Source: Alkalicoccus sp. (GTDB lineage: Bacteria > Bacillota > Bacilli > Bacillales > Salisediminibacteriaceae). From it: a stretch of 64,000 nt of DNA. The translations under genes were made by a program, and so were the position numbers. The stretch is from the NCBI GenBank assembly GCA_007692495.1, contig REBZ01000106.1:142449-206448 (forward strand). The letters are read 5' to 3'. Below the pieces are notes generated by a model. That model was not told the DNA's origin. It ran no database searches and saw only the letters and a list, made by a program, of their open reading frames with translations. Of the stretch, positions 1-8,570 are shown one piece after another (within the stretch, counting starts at the first letter, position 1; the number at the start of each line of letters is the position of its first letter).

Positions 1-9
1 AAAGTTATA

Positions 10-309
10 TTACGTTCTTGAACTGGAGATTGTCATCGCATCCAGATTAAGCTTTGCTCCGGTCATCAGAAGAAAATCCAGTCCGACCACCCCATCTTCC
101 TCGAGTTCATCGAGTTCAACAGAAAAACTGCTTACTTTTAATGGCCCGATGCTTACAGCATCCAGCACGTCGTGCGGGACTTTCTTTCGGTTAAAAACAG
201 TGGAGCGTCTCCCGGTATCGATAAGAACTCGAAACGTTTCATACTCCCCGTGTATTTTAACTCTGGCTTCTGTATACAGACGTCCATCTTTTTTTTCAAG
301 TGATTTCAT
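10..309 (-). CDS. retropepsin-like aspartic protease domain protein
   Basis: Small cytoplasmic protein of 99 residues. It carries a retroviral-type aspartic protease signature: LIDTG near residue 30 (hydrophobic-hydrophobic-D-T-G) and a later GLDFLL...LNLD segment typical of the second half of single-domain retropepsin folds, which act as homodimers. The reading frame is open further upstream, but I chose the ATG at 309 because a GAAGGGGGAG ribosome binding site lies 6 nt before it. No signal peptide or membrane segment is visible. The residue after DTG is Arg rather than the usual Ala or Ser, so catalytic activity is not assured. Substrate and role unknown. Confidence 0.65.
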   Translation of the reverse strand: MKSLEKKDGRLYTEARVKIHGEYETFRVLIDTGRRSTVFNRKKVPHDVLDAVSIGPLKVSSFSVELDELEEDGVVGLDFLLMTGAKLNLDAMTISSSRT

Positions 310-506
310 TATGTACTCCCCCTTCAGGATAACATGCATAAGTACTGCTTTTCTGTCATTATACATAATTTTTCCTCTAAAAAACAGAGGGCCGAACTTT
401 ACAACCAGTAATTTCATCACAGCTTTCTGTCACTGTGCACGCCGGGCACTTTTTCTGTTCCGATGTAATCCGTTTGCTACATTCGAGCCTCCGGACCAGG
501 TATCGT

Positions 507-2654
507 TTATGTCGGACGCGAAGAAAAGATAACTTTTTTATTTTCCCTGTCCCATGCCAGGGCTGCCTGAAACGTTTCTTCTCCTTTTTTAAAACCGTCG
601 ATTTTCTCAGTTTTTCCATCTTTAAGCAGCGCCTTCACCTGTTTTAAAGGAATCTTTTTCCCGAGAATCGTTTTGGAAACAGTAAAACTGCAGGAAGTGC
701 TCCTGTAGGCACTGCAGCCGTAAAAAACCCCCTTGTCGACTACATTTGAACTGCACAGTGGACACGGACCAGCGTTTACTGTACGTTTTTTCCCGCTCTT
801 ACTGTTTGTCTGCGCAGGAAGGGCTTCTTTATCCACTTTCCAATCTCCGGATTCTTTTTGAGCTTCGTTAACGAGGTGGGAAGTCAGTTTTTTCACCTGT
901 TCCAGAAAAGCACCGGCCCCTTTTTTTCCTTCCCCTATTTCAGCGAGGCGCTGCTCCCATTTTGCTGTCATCTCCGGGGACGCAAGGATAGTGCCGGATA
1001 CAGCGAAATATAATGCTTCTCCTTTTTCTGTTGCAAAAACCATGTTTTTTGTAACCCGGATATATCCTCTTTCCTTTAACACTGTAATTATTCCTGCCCT
1101 CGTCGCTTCCGTACCAAGTCCCTCGGTTTCTTTCATCACCTGGGCCAGTTCGGGATCCAGCTGCCTGCCGCACGTTTTCATCAGCTGAATTAAGTCTCCT
1201 TCCGTAAATCTTTTCGGAGGCTTCGTTTTCTTTGAAAGTACCTCTGTCCCGGTTACTTTGGAAGGAAGACCTTTATAGAGATTGTGCAGCCCTTTTTCTG
1301 TCTTGTTATCCTCTGACGAAGGAATAATTTTTTTCCATCCTTCCTGCACCATCCGGGAAGTTTTGGACCGGAACACCGCCCGCCCGTCCACAAGTGTTTC
1401 AACTGACAGATCTTCCATGATGCAGACTTTTTCATGAGCTGCCAGCAGCCGTTTAATAACAGCACTATATAATTTTTTTTCATCGTCAGCCAGTTTTTCC
1501 GGATCTTTAATTTCCTCTGTCGGAATAATCGCGTAGTGATCTTTCACTTTTCTGCTGTCTACATACCGCTTATTATTCAATACAGACTGCCCGTCGAGCG
1601 GGAAATACGATGCAAACGCAGAAATATTTTTCAAATTTGCGAGCATCGATGGAAACTGAGAGGCTTCTTCTTTCGTCACATGGGCTGAATCGGTACGAGG
1701 ATACGTTATCAGTCCTTTCGTATAAAGCTTCTGAGCCGTATCCAGCGTTTTTTTAGGAGAAAATTTAAACGCTTTATTCGCATAGGACTGAAGCGTCGAT
1801 AATGAAAACAGCTGCGGCGGTGGGATTTTTCTTTCTTTCGCCGTATAATTTGTCAATTCTGCCTGTTTATTTTCAGCAAAGGAAGCTATTTTTTCAGCAA
1901 GCTCACGGCTCCTGATTCTGGATTCTCCTTCGTCAGTCCATGTTCCTTTGTACGTCCCATGTTCATGTGTAAACTCCGCTTCCACCTCCCAGTAAGGTTC
2001 CGGTTCGAACGCAGCAATGGTGTGCTCCCGTTCCACGACAAGGCACAGCGTCGGCGTCTGCACACGCCCTACAGAAAAAACATCCTGAACACCGTGCTGC
2101 TGCATAAGAAGGGTATACACTCTTGATGCGTTCATCCCTATAAGCCAGTCAGCATAGGCACGGCTGACTGCCTCTGTAAAAAGAGGTTCTGTTTCCCTTC
2201 CATCTTTTAACCCTGCAAATCCTTCCTGAACAGCCTGGGGAGTGAGGGAGGAAATCCATAGTCTGAATAAAGGTTTATGGACATTGATCTCTTTTAAAAT
2301 CAGCCGGATAATCGCTTCTCCCTCTCTTTCGGCATCACCGGCGTGAACAATACTTTTTATTTTTTCCTGCTTCGCAAACCGCTGAATAACACTAAATTCG
2401 CGTCTGCGCTTAACCCTGTATTCAAACTTTTCCGGTATCATGGGCAGACAGTCGAGTTTCCACCGCTTCCATTCTTTATTGTAACTTTCGGGAGGTACAG
2501 GTTCCAGCAGGTGACCAAGGGCCCACGTCATAACCGCACCACGAGGAAAAGCAGCACATGGCTCTATCGTGATATGATCTTTTTCTTTTTTAAAAGGAAA
2601 AGGAGCAGCCAGTTTTTTGGCCTGGTCCGGTTTCTCCGCTATAATAAGCTGCAT
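507..2654 (-). CDS. topB: DNA topoisomerase III
   Basis: Type IA topoisomerase of 715 residues, close to the usual Bacillus TopB length. It cuts and passes single strands, resolving recombination and replication intermediates. An N-terminal TOPRIM domain (MQLIIAEKPDQAKKLA start; acidic DAEREGE motif near residues 107-113) is followed by the catalytic core with active-site Tyr near residue 318 in GLITYPRTDS. The C-terminus has a four-cysteine patch (CPLC ... C ... C) suggesting one zinc-ribbon-like module. The frame is open another 40 codons upstream, but the ATG at 2654 has an AAGGAGA site and matches the conserved family N-terminus. It stands alone between unrelated genes. Confidence 0.95.
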   Translation of the reverse strand: MQLIIAEKPDQAKKLAAPFPFKKEKDHITIEPCAAFPRGAVMTWALGHLLEPVPPESYNKEWKRWKLDCLPMIPEKFEYRVKRRREFSVIQRFAKQEKIKSIVHAGDAEREGEAIIRLILKEINVHKPLFRLWISSLTPQAVQEGFAGLKDGRETEPLFTEAVSRAYADWLIGMNASRVYTLLMQQHGVQDVFSVGRVQTPTLCLVVEREHTIAAFEPEPYWEVEAEFTHEHGTYKGTWTDEGESRIRSRELAEKIASFAENKQAELTNYTAKERKIPPPQLFSLSTLQSYANKAFKFSPKKTLDTAQKLYTKGLITYPRTDSAHVTKEEASQFPSMLANLKNISAFASYFPLDGQSVLNNKRYVDSRKVKDHYAIIPTEEIKDPEKLADDEKKLYSAVIKRLLAAHEKVCIMEDLSVETLVDGRAVFRSKTSRMVQEGWKKIIPSSEDNKTEKGLHNLYKGLPSKVTGTEVLSKKTKPPKRFTEGDLIQLMKTCGRQLDPELAQVMKETEGLGTEATRAGIITVLKERGYIRVTKNMVFATEKGEALYFAVSGTILASPEMTAKWEQRLAEIGEGKKGAGAFLEQVKKLTSHLVNEAQKESGDWKVDKEALPAQTNSKSGKKRTVNAGPCPLCSSNVVDKGVFYGCSAYRSTSCSFTVSKTILGKKIPLKQVKALLKDGKTEKIDGFKKGEETFQAALAWDRENKKVIFSSRPT

Positions 2655-2851
2655 TGTACGCAGTCTCCTTTCAGGTGGAAGAACGTTTGTTTCCATCCCC
2701 TTTATTTTATAACCATCGGCTCTCCAGTGCAATAAGAAGGGGGCATCATATGAACTATTGTGCCAGCTTACCATCTGGGCACCTTTATTAACAAAAAGTC
2801 TTACCTTACTCCCCCAAGAGAAAGACTGATTTTCACCGATTTTTAATCATG

Positions 2852-2886
2852 AAGAAGCTGCCCGCTCCACCTGCGGACAGCTTCTT
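2852..2886. other. strong hairpin between topB and cvfB
   Basis: Inverted repeat with a 9-bp outer stem (AAGAAGCTG / CAGCTTCTT) and a 4-bp inner stem (CCGC / GCGG) in the space downstream of cvfB. No U-run follows on either strand, so it is not a standard intrinsic terminator; it could protect the cvfB mRNA 3' end. Confidence 0.5.
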
Positions 2887-2942
2887 GAAAATCAGATATA
2901 TGGCATATCTTAATGCTCTGCCGTAGAGAGCAGCACCTTACT

Positions 2943-3803
2943 CTATTCTTCTTTTTCTACTAAATACGTGCGACCGGGTTCCTGCCTGATCATTTTTTCC
3001 TTCATTAATTTTCCAAGCGCCCGCTTGAATGCGGCTTTGCTTAACCCGAAGGCAGCCTGTATTTCTTCCGGTGTGGACTTGTCAGTAAAAGGCATGGCTC
3101 CGCCCCTTTCCTGGAGCACCTGAAGTACTTTGTCAGCGTCTTTCCCCTGCGCTACCACTCTTTCATCCCGCAGCGTGACATTTATTGTTCCGTCTTCTTT
3201 CACATCGATAACTCTTCCTTCAATCAGTTGACCGAGACGCGGCAGAAAATCCGCTTCACTTTCGTGGATAAAACCGCGGATTCCGTCTTCCGTAATTAAA
3301 GCCGTGCCGCCCTCCTTATGACTGTACACATTCCCTTTTACTGTTTCCCCGTATAGACTTCTGTCTGCCTGTTCTTTTTCTTCCGCGATAACTGTTTCCC
3401 GAACAGGTACAGCTTTCAGCCGCCCTTTACGGTCGTGATCAAGCGTTACGAACAACCGGTCTCCTCTTATCGGCCACAAGTCCCTGTTTTCAGGAAGGTC
3501 GTCTTTTGAAACGAGGATATCTTTTGGAAGACCGATATCCACAAACACCCCTGCGTCAATACCCGAAACAACATACACCCACCCGTAGGATGAAACTGTC
3601 ACATCCGGAAGAGCTGCTGAAGCAGTGAGTTTGCCCTGTTTGTCCTCATAAATAAAAACATCAGCCGTCTTCCCGGGGGCTTCTTCCACGTCCTCTGCCG
3701 GCAGGAGTATATGCTCTCCTTTATGTTCCAGTATGATTCCTTTTCTAGTCTGTTTAAAAAAATTGGCCGTAACAATCTGTCCGCTGATAGGTGTCTGATC
3801 CAT
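2943..3803 (-). CDS. cvfB: S1-domain RNA-binding protein, CvfB/YitL family
   Basis: Protein of 286 residues matching the CvfB (YitL) family: several S1-like OB folds followed by a C-terminal winged helix. Visible landmarks are the S1-type GVFVDIGLPKDILV segment near residue 85, a second S1-like segment around residues 150-210, and a helical tail from about 230 with AFGLSKAAFKRALGKL resembling a winged-helix recognition region. Family members bind RNA and affect virulence-factor expression in Staphylococcus; the role in soil and water bacilli is unclear. An AGGAGG site lies 8 nt before the ATG. No signal peptide. Probably monocistronic. Confidence 0.85.
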   Translation of the reverse strand: MDQTPISGQIVTANFFKQTRKGIILEHKGEHILLPAEDVEEAPGKTADVFIYEDKQGKLTASAALPDVTVSSYGWVYVVSGIDAGVFVDIGLPKDILVSKDDLPENRDLWPIRGDRLFVTLDHDRKGRLKAVPVRETVIAEEKEQADRSLYGETVKGNVYSHKEGGTALITEDGIRGFIHESEADFLPRLGQLIEGRVIDVKEDGTINVTLRDERVVAQGKDADKVLQVLQERGGAMPFTDKSTPEEIQAAFGLSKAAFKRALGKLMKEKMIRQEPGRTYLVEKEE

Positions 3804-3942
3804 AATGTTTTCCTCCTGTGATTACCTGCTCCTGCGTTTATAAAACATGCACTGAGCTCATCGCTCTGTGCTCAAGCAGTATTGTAAATAAATTTAAAAA
3901 ACCCTACCAATGAATATATCACTGATAAGGCCCGGATTGAAA

Positions 3943-5205
3943 TTAAATAAGCAGATTAAAAAGATCTTCATCTTTATTAATTTCTATATAAGCAAAACCT
4001 TTTTTGTCCATTCTGTCAATAAGCGCGTGATAGTCCTCCCGGTATTTCAGCTCAATTCCGCAAAGTACCGGTCCTTTATCCCGATTATTTTTTTTCGTAT
4101 ACTCGAATCTCGTAATATCATCATCCGGTCCAAGAACTTCGATTAAAAATTCCCGAAGTGCTCCGGCCCTCTGTGGGAAATTGACTATGAAATAATGTTT
4201 CAGTCCCTGGTATATCATCGACCGCTCCTTTACTTCCTGCATCCGGTCAATGTCATTGTTTCCACCACTGACTACGCACACCACCGTCTTCCCCTTAATC
4301 TGATCTTTGTAATCATCAAGGGCGGCTACTGAAAGGGCTCCTGCCGGTTCAGCGACGATCGCATTTTCGTTATAAAGGTTCAGCATTGTAGAGCAGAGAT
4401 GCCCCTCATCCATCAGCACGATATCATCGACAACGTTTTTGGCTATCTCATAACTCGTATACCCGACTTTTTTCACTGCCGCTCCGTCGACAAATTTGTT
4501 GATTTTCGGCAGGGAGGTTACTTCCCCGTGATCGAAAGAAGTCTTCATTCCGGGAGCTCCTGCCGGTTCTACTCCAATCATTTTTGTCGAGGGAGAAATT
4601 TCTTTAAAATAGGAACCGACCCCGGAGATGAGGCCGCCGCCTCCGATACTCATAAAGACGTGGGATACCGGTACGTCAATGTCCTCCAGTATTTCCATTC
4701 CTACGGTCCCCTGCCCGGCGATCGTCCGGACATCGTCGAACGGGTGAATGAATGTCATTCCTTCCTCATTACAGAGTGCCATTGCTTCATGGAACGCATC
4801 ATCAAAAGTATCACCTGTTAAAACAACTTCTACAAAAGGCTCTCCGAAAAACTCCACCCGGGACACTTTTTGACGGGGAGTCGTCGAAGGCATGTATATT
4901 CTTCCACGGACGCCGAGTGCTTTGCAGGAATAGGCGACTCCCTGAGCATGATTACCGGCACTAGCACATACAACACCTTTCTGGAGATCCTGTTCGGAAA
5001 GTCCCTGCATCAGATTGTATGCCCCTCGAAGCTTGAATGAACGCACCACTTGAAGATCCTCCCGCTTCAAATAAACGTCCGCTCCATACTTTTCTGACAA
5101 GATGGCATCCTTCTGAAGCGGTGTTTTAACGACGACATCTTTCAAAGCCTGGTGGGCAAGCAGAATGTCTTTTACCTGAACTCCTTGCTTTGTTGTCTCT
5201 TCCAT
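3943..5205 (-). CDS. ilvA: threonine ammonia-lyase (threonine deaminase)
   Basis: PLP enzyme of 420 residues that converts threonine to 2-oxobutanoate and ammonia, the first step of isoleucine synthesis. The N-terminal catalytic domain shows the Schiff-base Lys58 in SFKLRGAYN and a glycine-rich phosphate loop (SIGGGGLISG). The C-terminal ~85 residues (YFIVNFPQRAGALREFL...) form the single ACT-like regulatory domain of the short IlvA type. A TTG two codons upstream is in frame, but the ATG at 5205 sits 9 nt after GAGGAG and is the better start. Upstream is a promoter overlapped by a cre-like site; no T-box is present. Confidence 0.93.
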   Translation of the reverse strand: MEETTKQGVQVKDILLAHQALKDVVVKTPLQKDAILSEKYGADVYLKREDLQVVRSFKLRGAYNLMQGLSEQDLQKGVVCASAGNHAQGVAYSCKALGVRGRIYMPSTTPRQKVSRVEFFGEPFVEVVLTGDTFDDAFHEAMALCNEEGMTFIHPFDDVRTIAGQGTVGMEILEDIDVPVSHVFMSIGGGGLISGVGSYFKEISPSTKMIGVEPAGAPGMKTSFDHGEVTSLPKINKFVDGAAVKKVGYTSYEIAKNVVDDIVLMDEGHLCSTMLNLYNENAIVAEPAGALSVAALDDYKDQIKGKTVVCVVSGGNNDIDRMQEVKERSMIYQGLKHYFIVNFPQRAGALREFLIEVLGPDDDITRFEYTKKNNRDKGPVLCGIELKYREDYHALIDRMDKKGFAYIEINKDEDLFNLLI

Positions 5206-5292
5206 CTGCAAAATCTCCTCTTATTTCGAATATTATGACTAATAGTAACACAGGTTGCACGGCCTGAAAACAGCGGATAATCAACATTCTAT

Positions 5293-5320
5293 ATTGTAAG
5301 CGCTCTTATTTGATTAACAA
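5293..5320 (-). promoter_or_regulatory. ilvA promoter with overlapping cre-like site
   Basis: Reading the minus strand: -35 TTGTTA (5315-5320), 16-bp spacer, -10 TACAAT (5293-5298). A sequence close to the CcpA cre consensus, TGTAAGCGCTCTTA on the plus strand at 5295-5308 (one mismatch to TGTAANCGNTNNCA), covers the spacer and part of the -10. If bound by CcpA this placement would repress. Confidence 0.45.
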
Positions 5321-5377
5321 AAGAATCCTCATCCAATTATTTCTATATATACTACTGAAAAAAAAGACACAGACCCC

Positions 5378-6097
5378 TTAATAAAGGGTTCCGTGTCTTT
5401 TCTGGGCAAGCTTCGTATACACATCTTTCAATGAAAGACAATTTTCCTCCTCAAATTTTTCAGTGCACGTTTTCCATAATTCCGCTGCAGCTTTCGCATC
5501 TTCCAGTGCATGATGTCTTTCTGCCAGCGGAATGTTAAAGTGTCCACAGCATTCCTCCAGCGTATACAGCGGTTTATCGGGGGACAAAAGAGCTGCCATA
5601 TAGGATGTATCAAGAAGACGGTAATTGAATTTCATCCGGAACAGATCCCACAGAATCTTTTCCATAAAACGGCGTTCATGAGAGGCATGGTGTGCCGCCA
5701 GCGTGCGGCCTTCGATAAAATATAAAAAGTCCTTCACTACGTGTTCTGCGGAAGGTGCCTCCTTCAGCTGTTCTCCGGTTATCCCTGTCAGTTCCGTAAT
5801 ATGTTCGGGGGGAGTTTTATCGGAATAAATTAAGGAATAAAACTCTTCTGTTTTACCACGGTTAATAGTCACAGCTCCAATGGATAAAATTATGTCTCCT
5901 TTTCCAGGAGAAAAACCTGTAGTTTCCAAATCGAAAGCTGCAACCGGAAGATCCGTGAGAGGAAGGGTAAGATGCTCCATCTGTTTCCGGTCACGCTGAA
6001 GCCTTCTTGCATAGGCGATCGCTTCAGCATCTCTCCTTCCTTTTGCCGGGTAGGTGCTTCCCCCAAGCTGCTGTTTCCATAGATCGATCATTCTCAT
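5378..6097 (-). CDS. DEDDh 3'-5' exonuclease, DnaQ-like
   Basis: Protein of 239 residues with a DnaQ/PolC-epsilon exonuclease fold: ExoI motif FDLETTG (Asp56, Glu58), central ITGEQL / AHHASHERRF segment (ExoII region) and ExoIII HHALEDA near residues 195-202, giving the DEDDh set. An N-terminal ~45-residue basic extension precedes the domain. Its ATG overlaps the stop of the DUF294 gene as ATGA, so the two are probably translationally coupled. In many proteobacteria a DnaQ-like exonuclease is likewise paired with a DUF294 nucleotidyltransferase. Substrate unknown; not the replicative proofreading subunit judging by size and context. Confidence 0.85.
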   Translation of the reverse strand: MRMIDLWKQQLGGSTYPAKGRRDAEAIAYARRLQRDRKQMEHLTLPLTDLPVAAFDLETTGFSPGKGDIILSIGAVTINRGKTEEFYSLIYSDKTPPEHITELTGITGEQLKEAPSAEHVVKDFLYFIEGRTLAAHHASHERRFMEKILWDLFRMKFNYRLLDTSYMAALLSPDKPLYTLEECCGHFNIPLAERHHALEDAKAAAELWKTCTEKFEEENCLSLKDVYTKLAQKRHGTLY

Positions 6098-7035
6098 TGC
6101 CGTCTCTTCCTTTCCAGATGTTCATAATAAGAATGGATGTTTTCCATCAGCCGTCTCCCTTCATTCATCCACTCCTTGACCTTTCGTTTCTCTTTGCGGT
6201 CCAGCGACGGGGCGTGAACGAGATGAACACCTTCGTAAAATTCTTTCGTTCTGCATTTCTCATGACGGAATGCCAGAGCGTCTCGAAAAGAAGGAGCGGC
6301 AGGCTGCATATAGGGGAATGTATACCCGAGCTCCTCCATGCGCTCCAGCGTACTGACAGCAGTAATTTTCTCCATGACCGCTCCTGTTCTCGCACTGTTT
6401 ACGTAAGGGAAAAGCACCGTCTCTTTAAAGTCGAAATACCCGTGCTGATCAGTAAGAATCTGACCAAAAATATTTTTTCTGCGCATCCGGAAAGAAGTGT
6501 TGGAAAGAATTCGTTCCCTTGTTTCGGGTTCTTCACAAAGCAGCTGGAATAAAGCCTCTTTGATTTCACGGATCCCCTGACCACTTCCAGTAAGCGGACG
6601 GGCATCAAATAAAATAAGAGCATGACGTACTCCTTCCCACGTCCCTTCCCTGACCCAGTCAATCACCTGCTCCTTCATGCTGTCCACTGTTCTGCACCAC
6701 CTCGGTTCCGAAGCCATGACACGTCCCTCACACAGGCTGTATCCTTTGTCCGTAAGGCCATCTGTAATCCTCCGGCCAAGCTCAAGAAAATACTTTGCAT
6801 CTTTCTCCGTCCCCTCGTGCAGAAGCGCATGATCCTGATCACTGAGAACGCTCTGCTCCCTCCGCCCGGCACTACCCATAAGAAGAAAAGAAAAGCGGGC
6901 GGGCAGAAGCCCATACCCGCTTTCCATACTGACTGTGGCAGCTTTTACTACACTGCGCATTACTTCGTCGTGCCTCTCATTTAACTCCCGGACTGTCTGG
7001 AAATCCTCCTTTATATTTTTTTCGGCTGTTATCAT
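6094..7035 (-). CDS. DUF294 nucleotidyltransferase-like protein
   Basis: Protein of 313 residues with a GlnD-type nucleotidyltransferase motif: GSAGRREQ at 54-61 followed by DQD (Asp66, Asp68), the G-S-x(n)-D-x-D pattern of polymerase-beta-like transferases. The C-terminal half is helical and corresponds to the DUF294 C-terminal domain. The CBS domains that precede this module in many relatives are absent. Start ATG overlaps the stop of amt (ATGA), and its own stop overlaps the next start, so all three genes form one coupled operon. The position directly after an ammonium transporter, where glnK is normally found, suggests a signalling or modifying role, but target and donor nucleotide cannot be read from sequence. 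Confidence 0.82.
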   Translation of the reverse strand: MITAEKNIKEDFQTVRELNERHDEVMRSVVKAATVSMESGYGLLPARFSFLLMGSAGRREQSVLSDQDHALLHEGTEKDAKYFLELGRRITDGLTDKGYSLCEGRVMASEPRWCRTVDSMKEQVIDWVREGTWEGVRHALILFDARPLTGSGQGIREIKEALFQLLCEEPETRERILSNTSFRMRRKNIFGQILTDQHGYFDFKETVLFPYVNSARTGAVMEKITAVSTLERMEELGYTFPYMQPAAPSFRDALAFRHEKCRTKEFYEGVHLVHAPSLDRKEKRKVKEWMNEGRRLMENIHSYYEHLERKRRQ

Positions 7036-8309
7036 GCGCCGTGCTTCTCTCTTGATGCTGTTTTTTCCGCAAGGTTCTCCGGATAGCCATAGCTTCCGTG
7101 TTCACTCATATCCAGCCCAATAAGTTCTTCTTCCTCCGATACTCTGATGCCTCCAAGTACTTTATCCAGCACTTTAAGAATGACAAACGATACTGCAAAG
7201 GCGTAAAGAGCGGAAACCGCAACCCCTGTAAACTGAACACCGAGCTGTGTAACACCTCCACCGTAGAATAATCCAGGAAGACCCCCGTTCATTTCGGCCA
7301 GTGCCGGTGTAGCAAAAAAACCTGTCGAAAGGGTGCCCCAGATACCGGCCACCCCGTGGACCGACAAAGCAAAAATCGGATCATCTATGCGCTGCTTCTG
7401 GAAAAATACCATACTGAAATGAACAATCAGTCCGGCTGCCGCCCCGATCACTACTGCGGCCCAGGGAGCTACAAAAGCTGTTGAAGCTGTAATAGCAACG
7501 AGACCGGCCAGCGCACCGTTCAGCATAGTAGGAATATCATTTTTTCCGGTAACAGCCGATACTACCACCATAGCTGATACAGCACCTGCCGCTGCAGCAA
7601 GCTGTGTTGTCAGGGCTACGTAACCGAAAAATGCCCCTTCTGCTCCAAGTGTAGAACCACCGTTAAATCCAAACCAGCCCACCCAGAGAATCAGTACACC
7701 AAGAGCTGTATAAACCTGGTTATGTCCCGCTAGATCATTCGAAGTACCGTCCTTATTAAACTTTCCAATTCTCGGTTTTAATATAATAGTTGCAGCCAGT
7801 GCTGCCATCGCACCAGTGAGGTGGACAACAGTAGAACCGGCAAAATCCTGTTTACCGAGTCCGGCGAGCCAGCCGTCCCCCCAGATCCAGTGTGCTACTA
7901 CCGGATAGATAACAGCAGAAAATGCAACAGCAAAAATAATATAAACAGATAATTTCGCTCTTTCAGCAAACCCGCCGAAAGCAATAGTCAGTGCAATTGC
8001 TGCAAATGCCAGCTGGAAAATAAAGTCGACTGATCCGGCGAGCCCGTCTACTGCAGAAGTGAAATCCCCATAGAAAAAGTCCGATAAGCCGATAAAGAGA
8101 TTACCTTCCCCGTATATAAATCCGTACCCGACAGCCCAGAACACAAGGGAAGCTATCCCTACCGTGAAAATTGTTTTCCCGGCAATGTGTCCGGCATTTT
8201 TCATCCGGGTAGACCCTGCTTCAAGAAGAATAAACCCTCCCTGCATAAGCAGTACTAGAATAAAAGCTACAATGACCCAGACGTTGTTCAGTAAAAACAT
8301 GTCTTCCAT
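7032..8309 (-). CDS. amt: ammonium transporter, Amt family
   Basis: Integral membrane protein of 425 residues with the 11-helix Amt/Mep/Rh pattern; it moves ammonium across the cytoplasmic membrane. Recognisable segments are the N-terminal helix VWVIVAFILVLLMQGGFILLEAG, the conserved D-F-A-G-S-T-V-V-H around residue 165 and the SVHGVAGIWGTLSTG stretch near 315. The C-terminal tail SEEEELIGLDMSEHGSYGYPE matches the conserved cytosolic tail that contacts PII proteins in other bacteria. I chose ATG 8309 (AGGGGGAA site) over an upstream in-frame start. First gene of a three-gene operon. No glnK-like gene is adjacent, which is unusual. Confidence 0.95.
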   Translation of the reverse strand: MEDMFLLNNVWVIVAFILVLLMQGGFILLEAGSTRMKNAGHIAGKTIFTVGIASLVFWAVGYGFIYGEGNLFIGLSDFFYGDFTSAVDGLAGSVDFIFQLAFAAIALTIAFGGFAERAKLSVYIIFAVAFSAVIYPVVAHWIWGDGWLAGLGKQDFAGSTVVHLTGAMAALAATIILKPRIGKFNKDGTSNDLAGHNQVYTALGVLILWVGWFGFNGGSTLGAEGAFFGYVALTTQLAAAAGAVSAMVVVSAVTGKNDIPTMLNGALAGLVAITASTAFVAPWAAVVIGAAAGLIVHFSMVFFQKQRIDDPIFALSVHGVAGIWGTLSTGFFATPALAEMNGGLPGLFYGGGVTQLGVQFTGVAVSALYAFAVSFVILKVLDKVLGGIRVSEEEELIGLDMSEHGSYGYPENLAEKTASREKHGA

Positions 8310-8370
8310 GTTTTTATTCCCCCTTTTTTTGTTATGGCTGTCAGCAAATGTACCAGCAGCTATGAACCTT

Positions 8371-8398
8371 AGTATACCGGCGGAAATTTCTGGCACAA
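8371..8398 (-). promoter_or_regulatory. amt operon promoter
   Basis: On the minus strand: -35 TTGTGC (8393-8398), 16-bp spacer, -10 TATACT (8371-8376), 62 nt before the ATG. The -10 is good and the -35 weak, as expected for an activator-dependent promoter; a TnrA-like box lies just upstream. Confidence 0.6.
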
Positions 8399-8404
8399 CG
8401 AATT

Positions 8405-8421
8405 TGTCAGAAAATTTAACG
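8405..8421 (-). promoter_or_regulatory. TnrA/GlnR-type box, overlapped by CodY-like box
   Basis: The minus-strand 17-mer CGTTAAATTTTCTGACA fits TGTNA-N7-TNACA with one mismatch (the first base). Its centre is about 49 bp before the predicted transcription start, the distance at which TnrA activates nrgA (amtB) in Bacillus subtilis. Overlapping it, minus-strand AATTTTCTGACAAAT (8402-8416) agrees with the 15-bp CodY consensus at 13 positions. Seen directly as sequence matches; regulation is inferred. Confidence 0.6.
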
Positions 8422-8497
8422 GACTATTTTCCGTACAATGGACTTATAAATCACCTTAAATATAAAGATTTTCGCTTAAAATCTCGCTTTTTACCAC

Positions 8498-8537
8498 GAA
8501 AAAAAGAAGCTTTTTTACGATAGAAAAAAGCTTCTTC
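8498..8537 (-). terminator. intrinsic terminator of the DMT transporter gene
   Basis: Minus strand: stem GAAGCTTTTTT / AAAAAAGCTTC with a short loop, followed by seven T, 33 nt after the stop of the EamA-type transporter. Confidence 0.8.
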
Positions 8538-8570
8538 CAAGTATAAATTGAATATTCAACGGTCGCTGAA

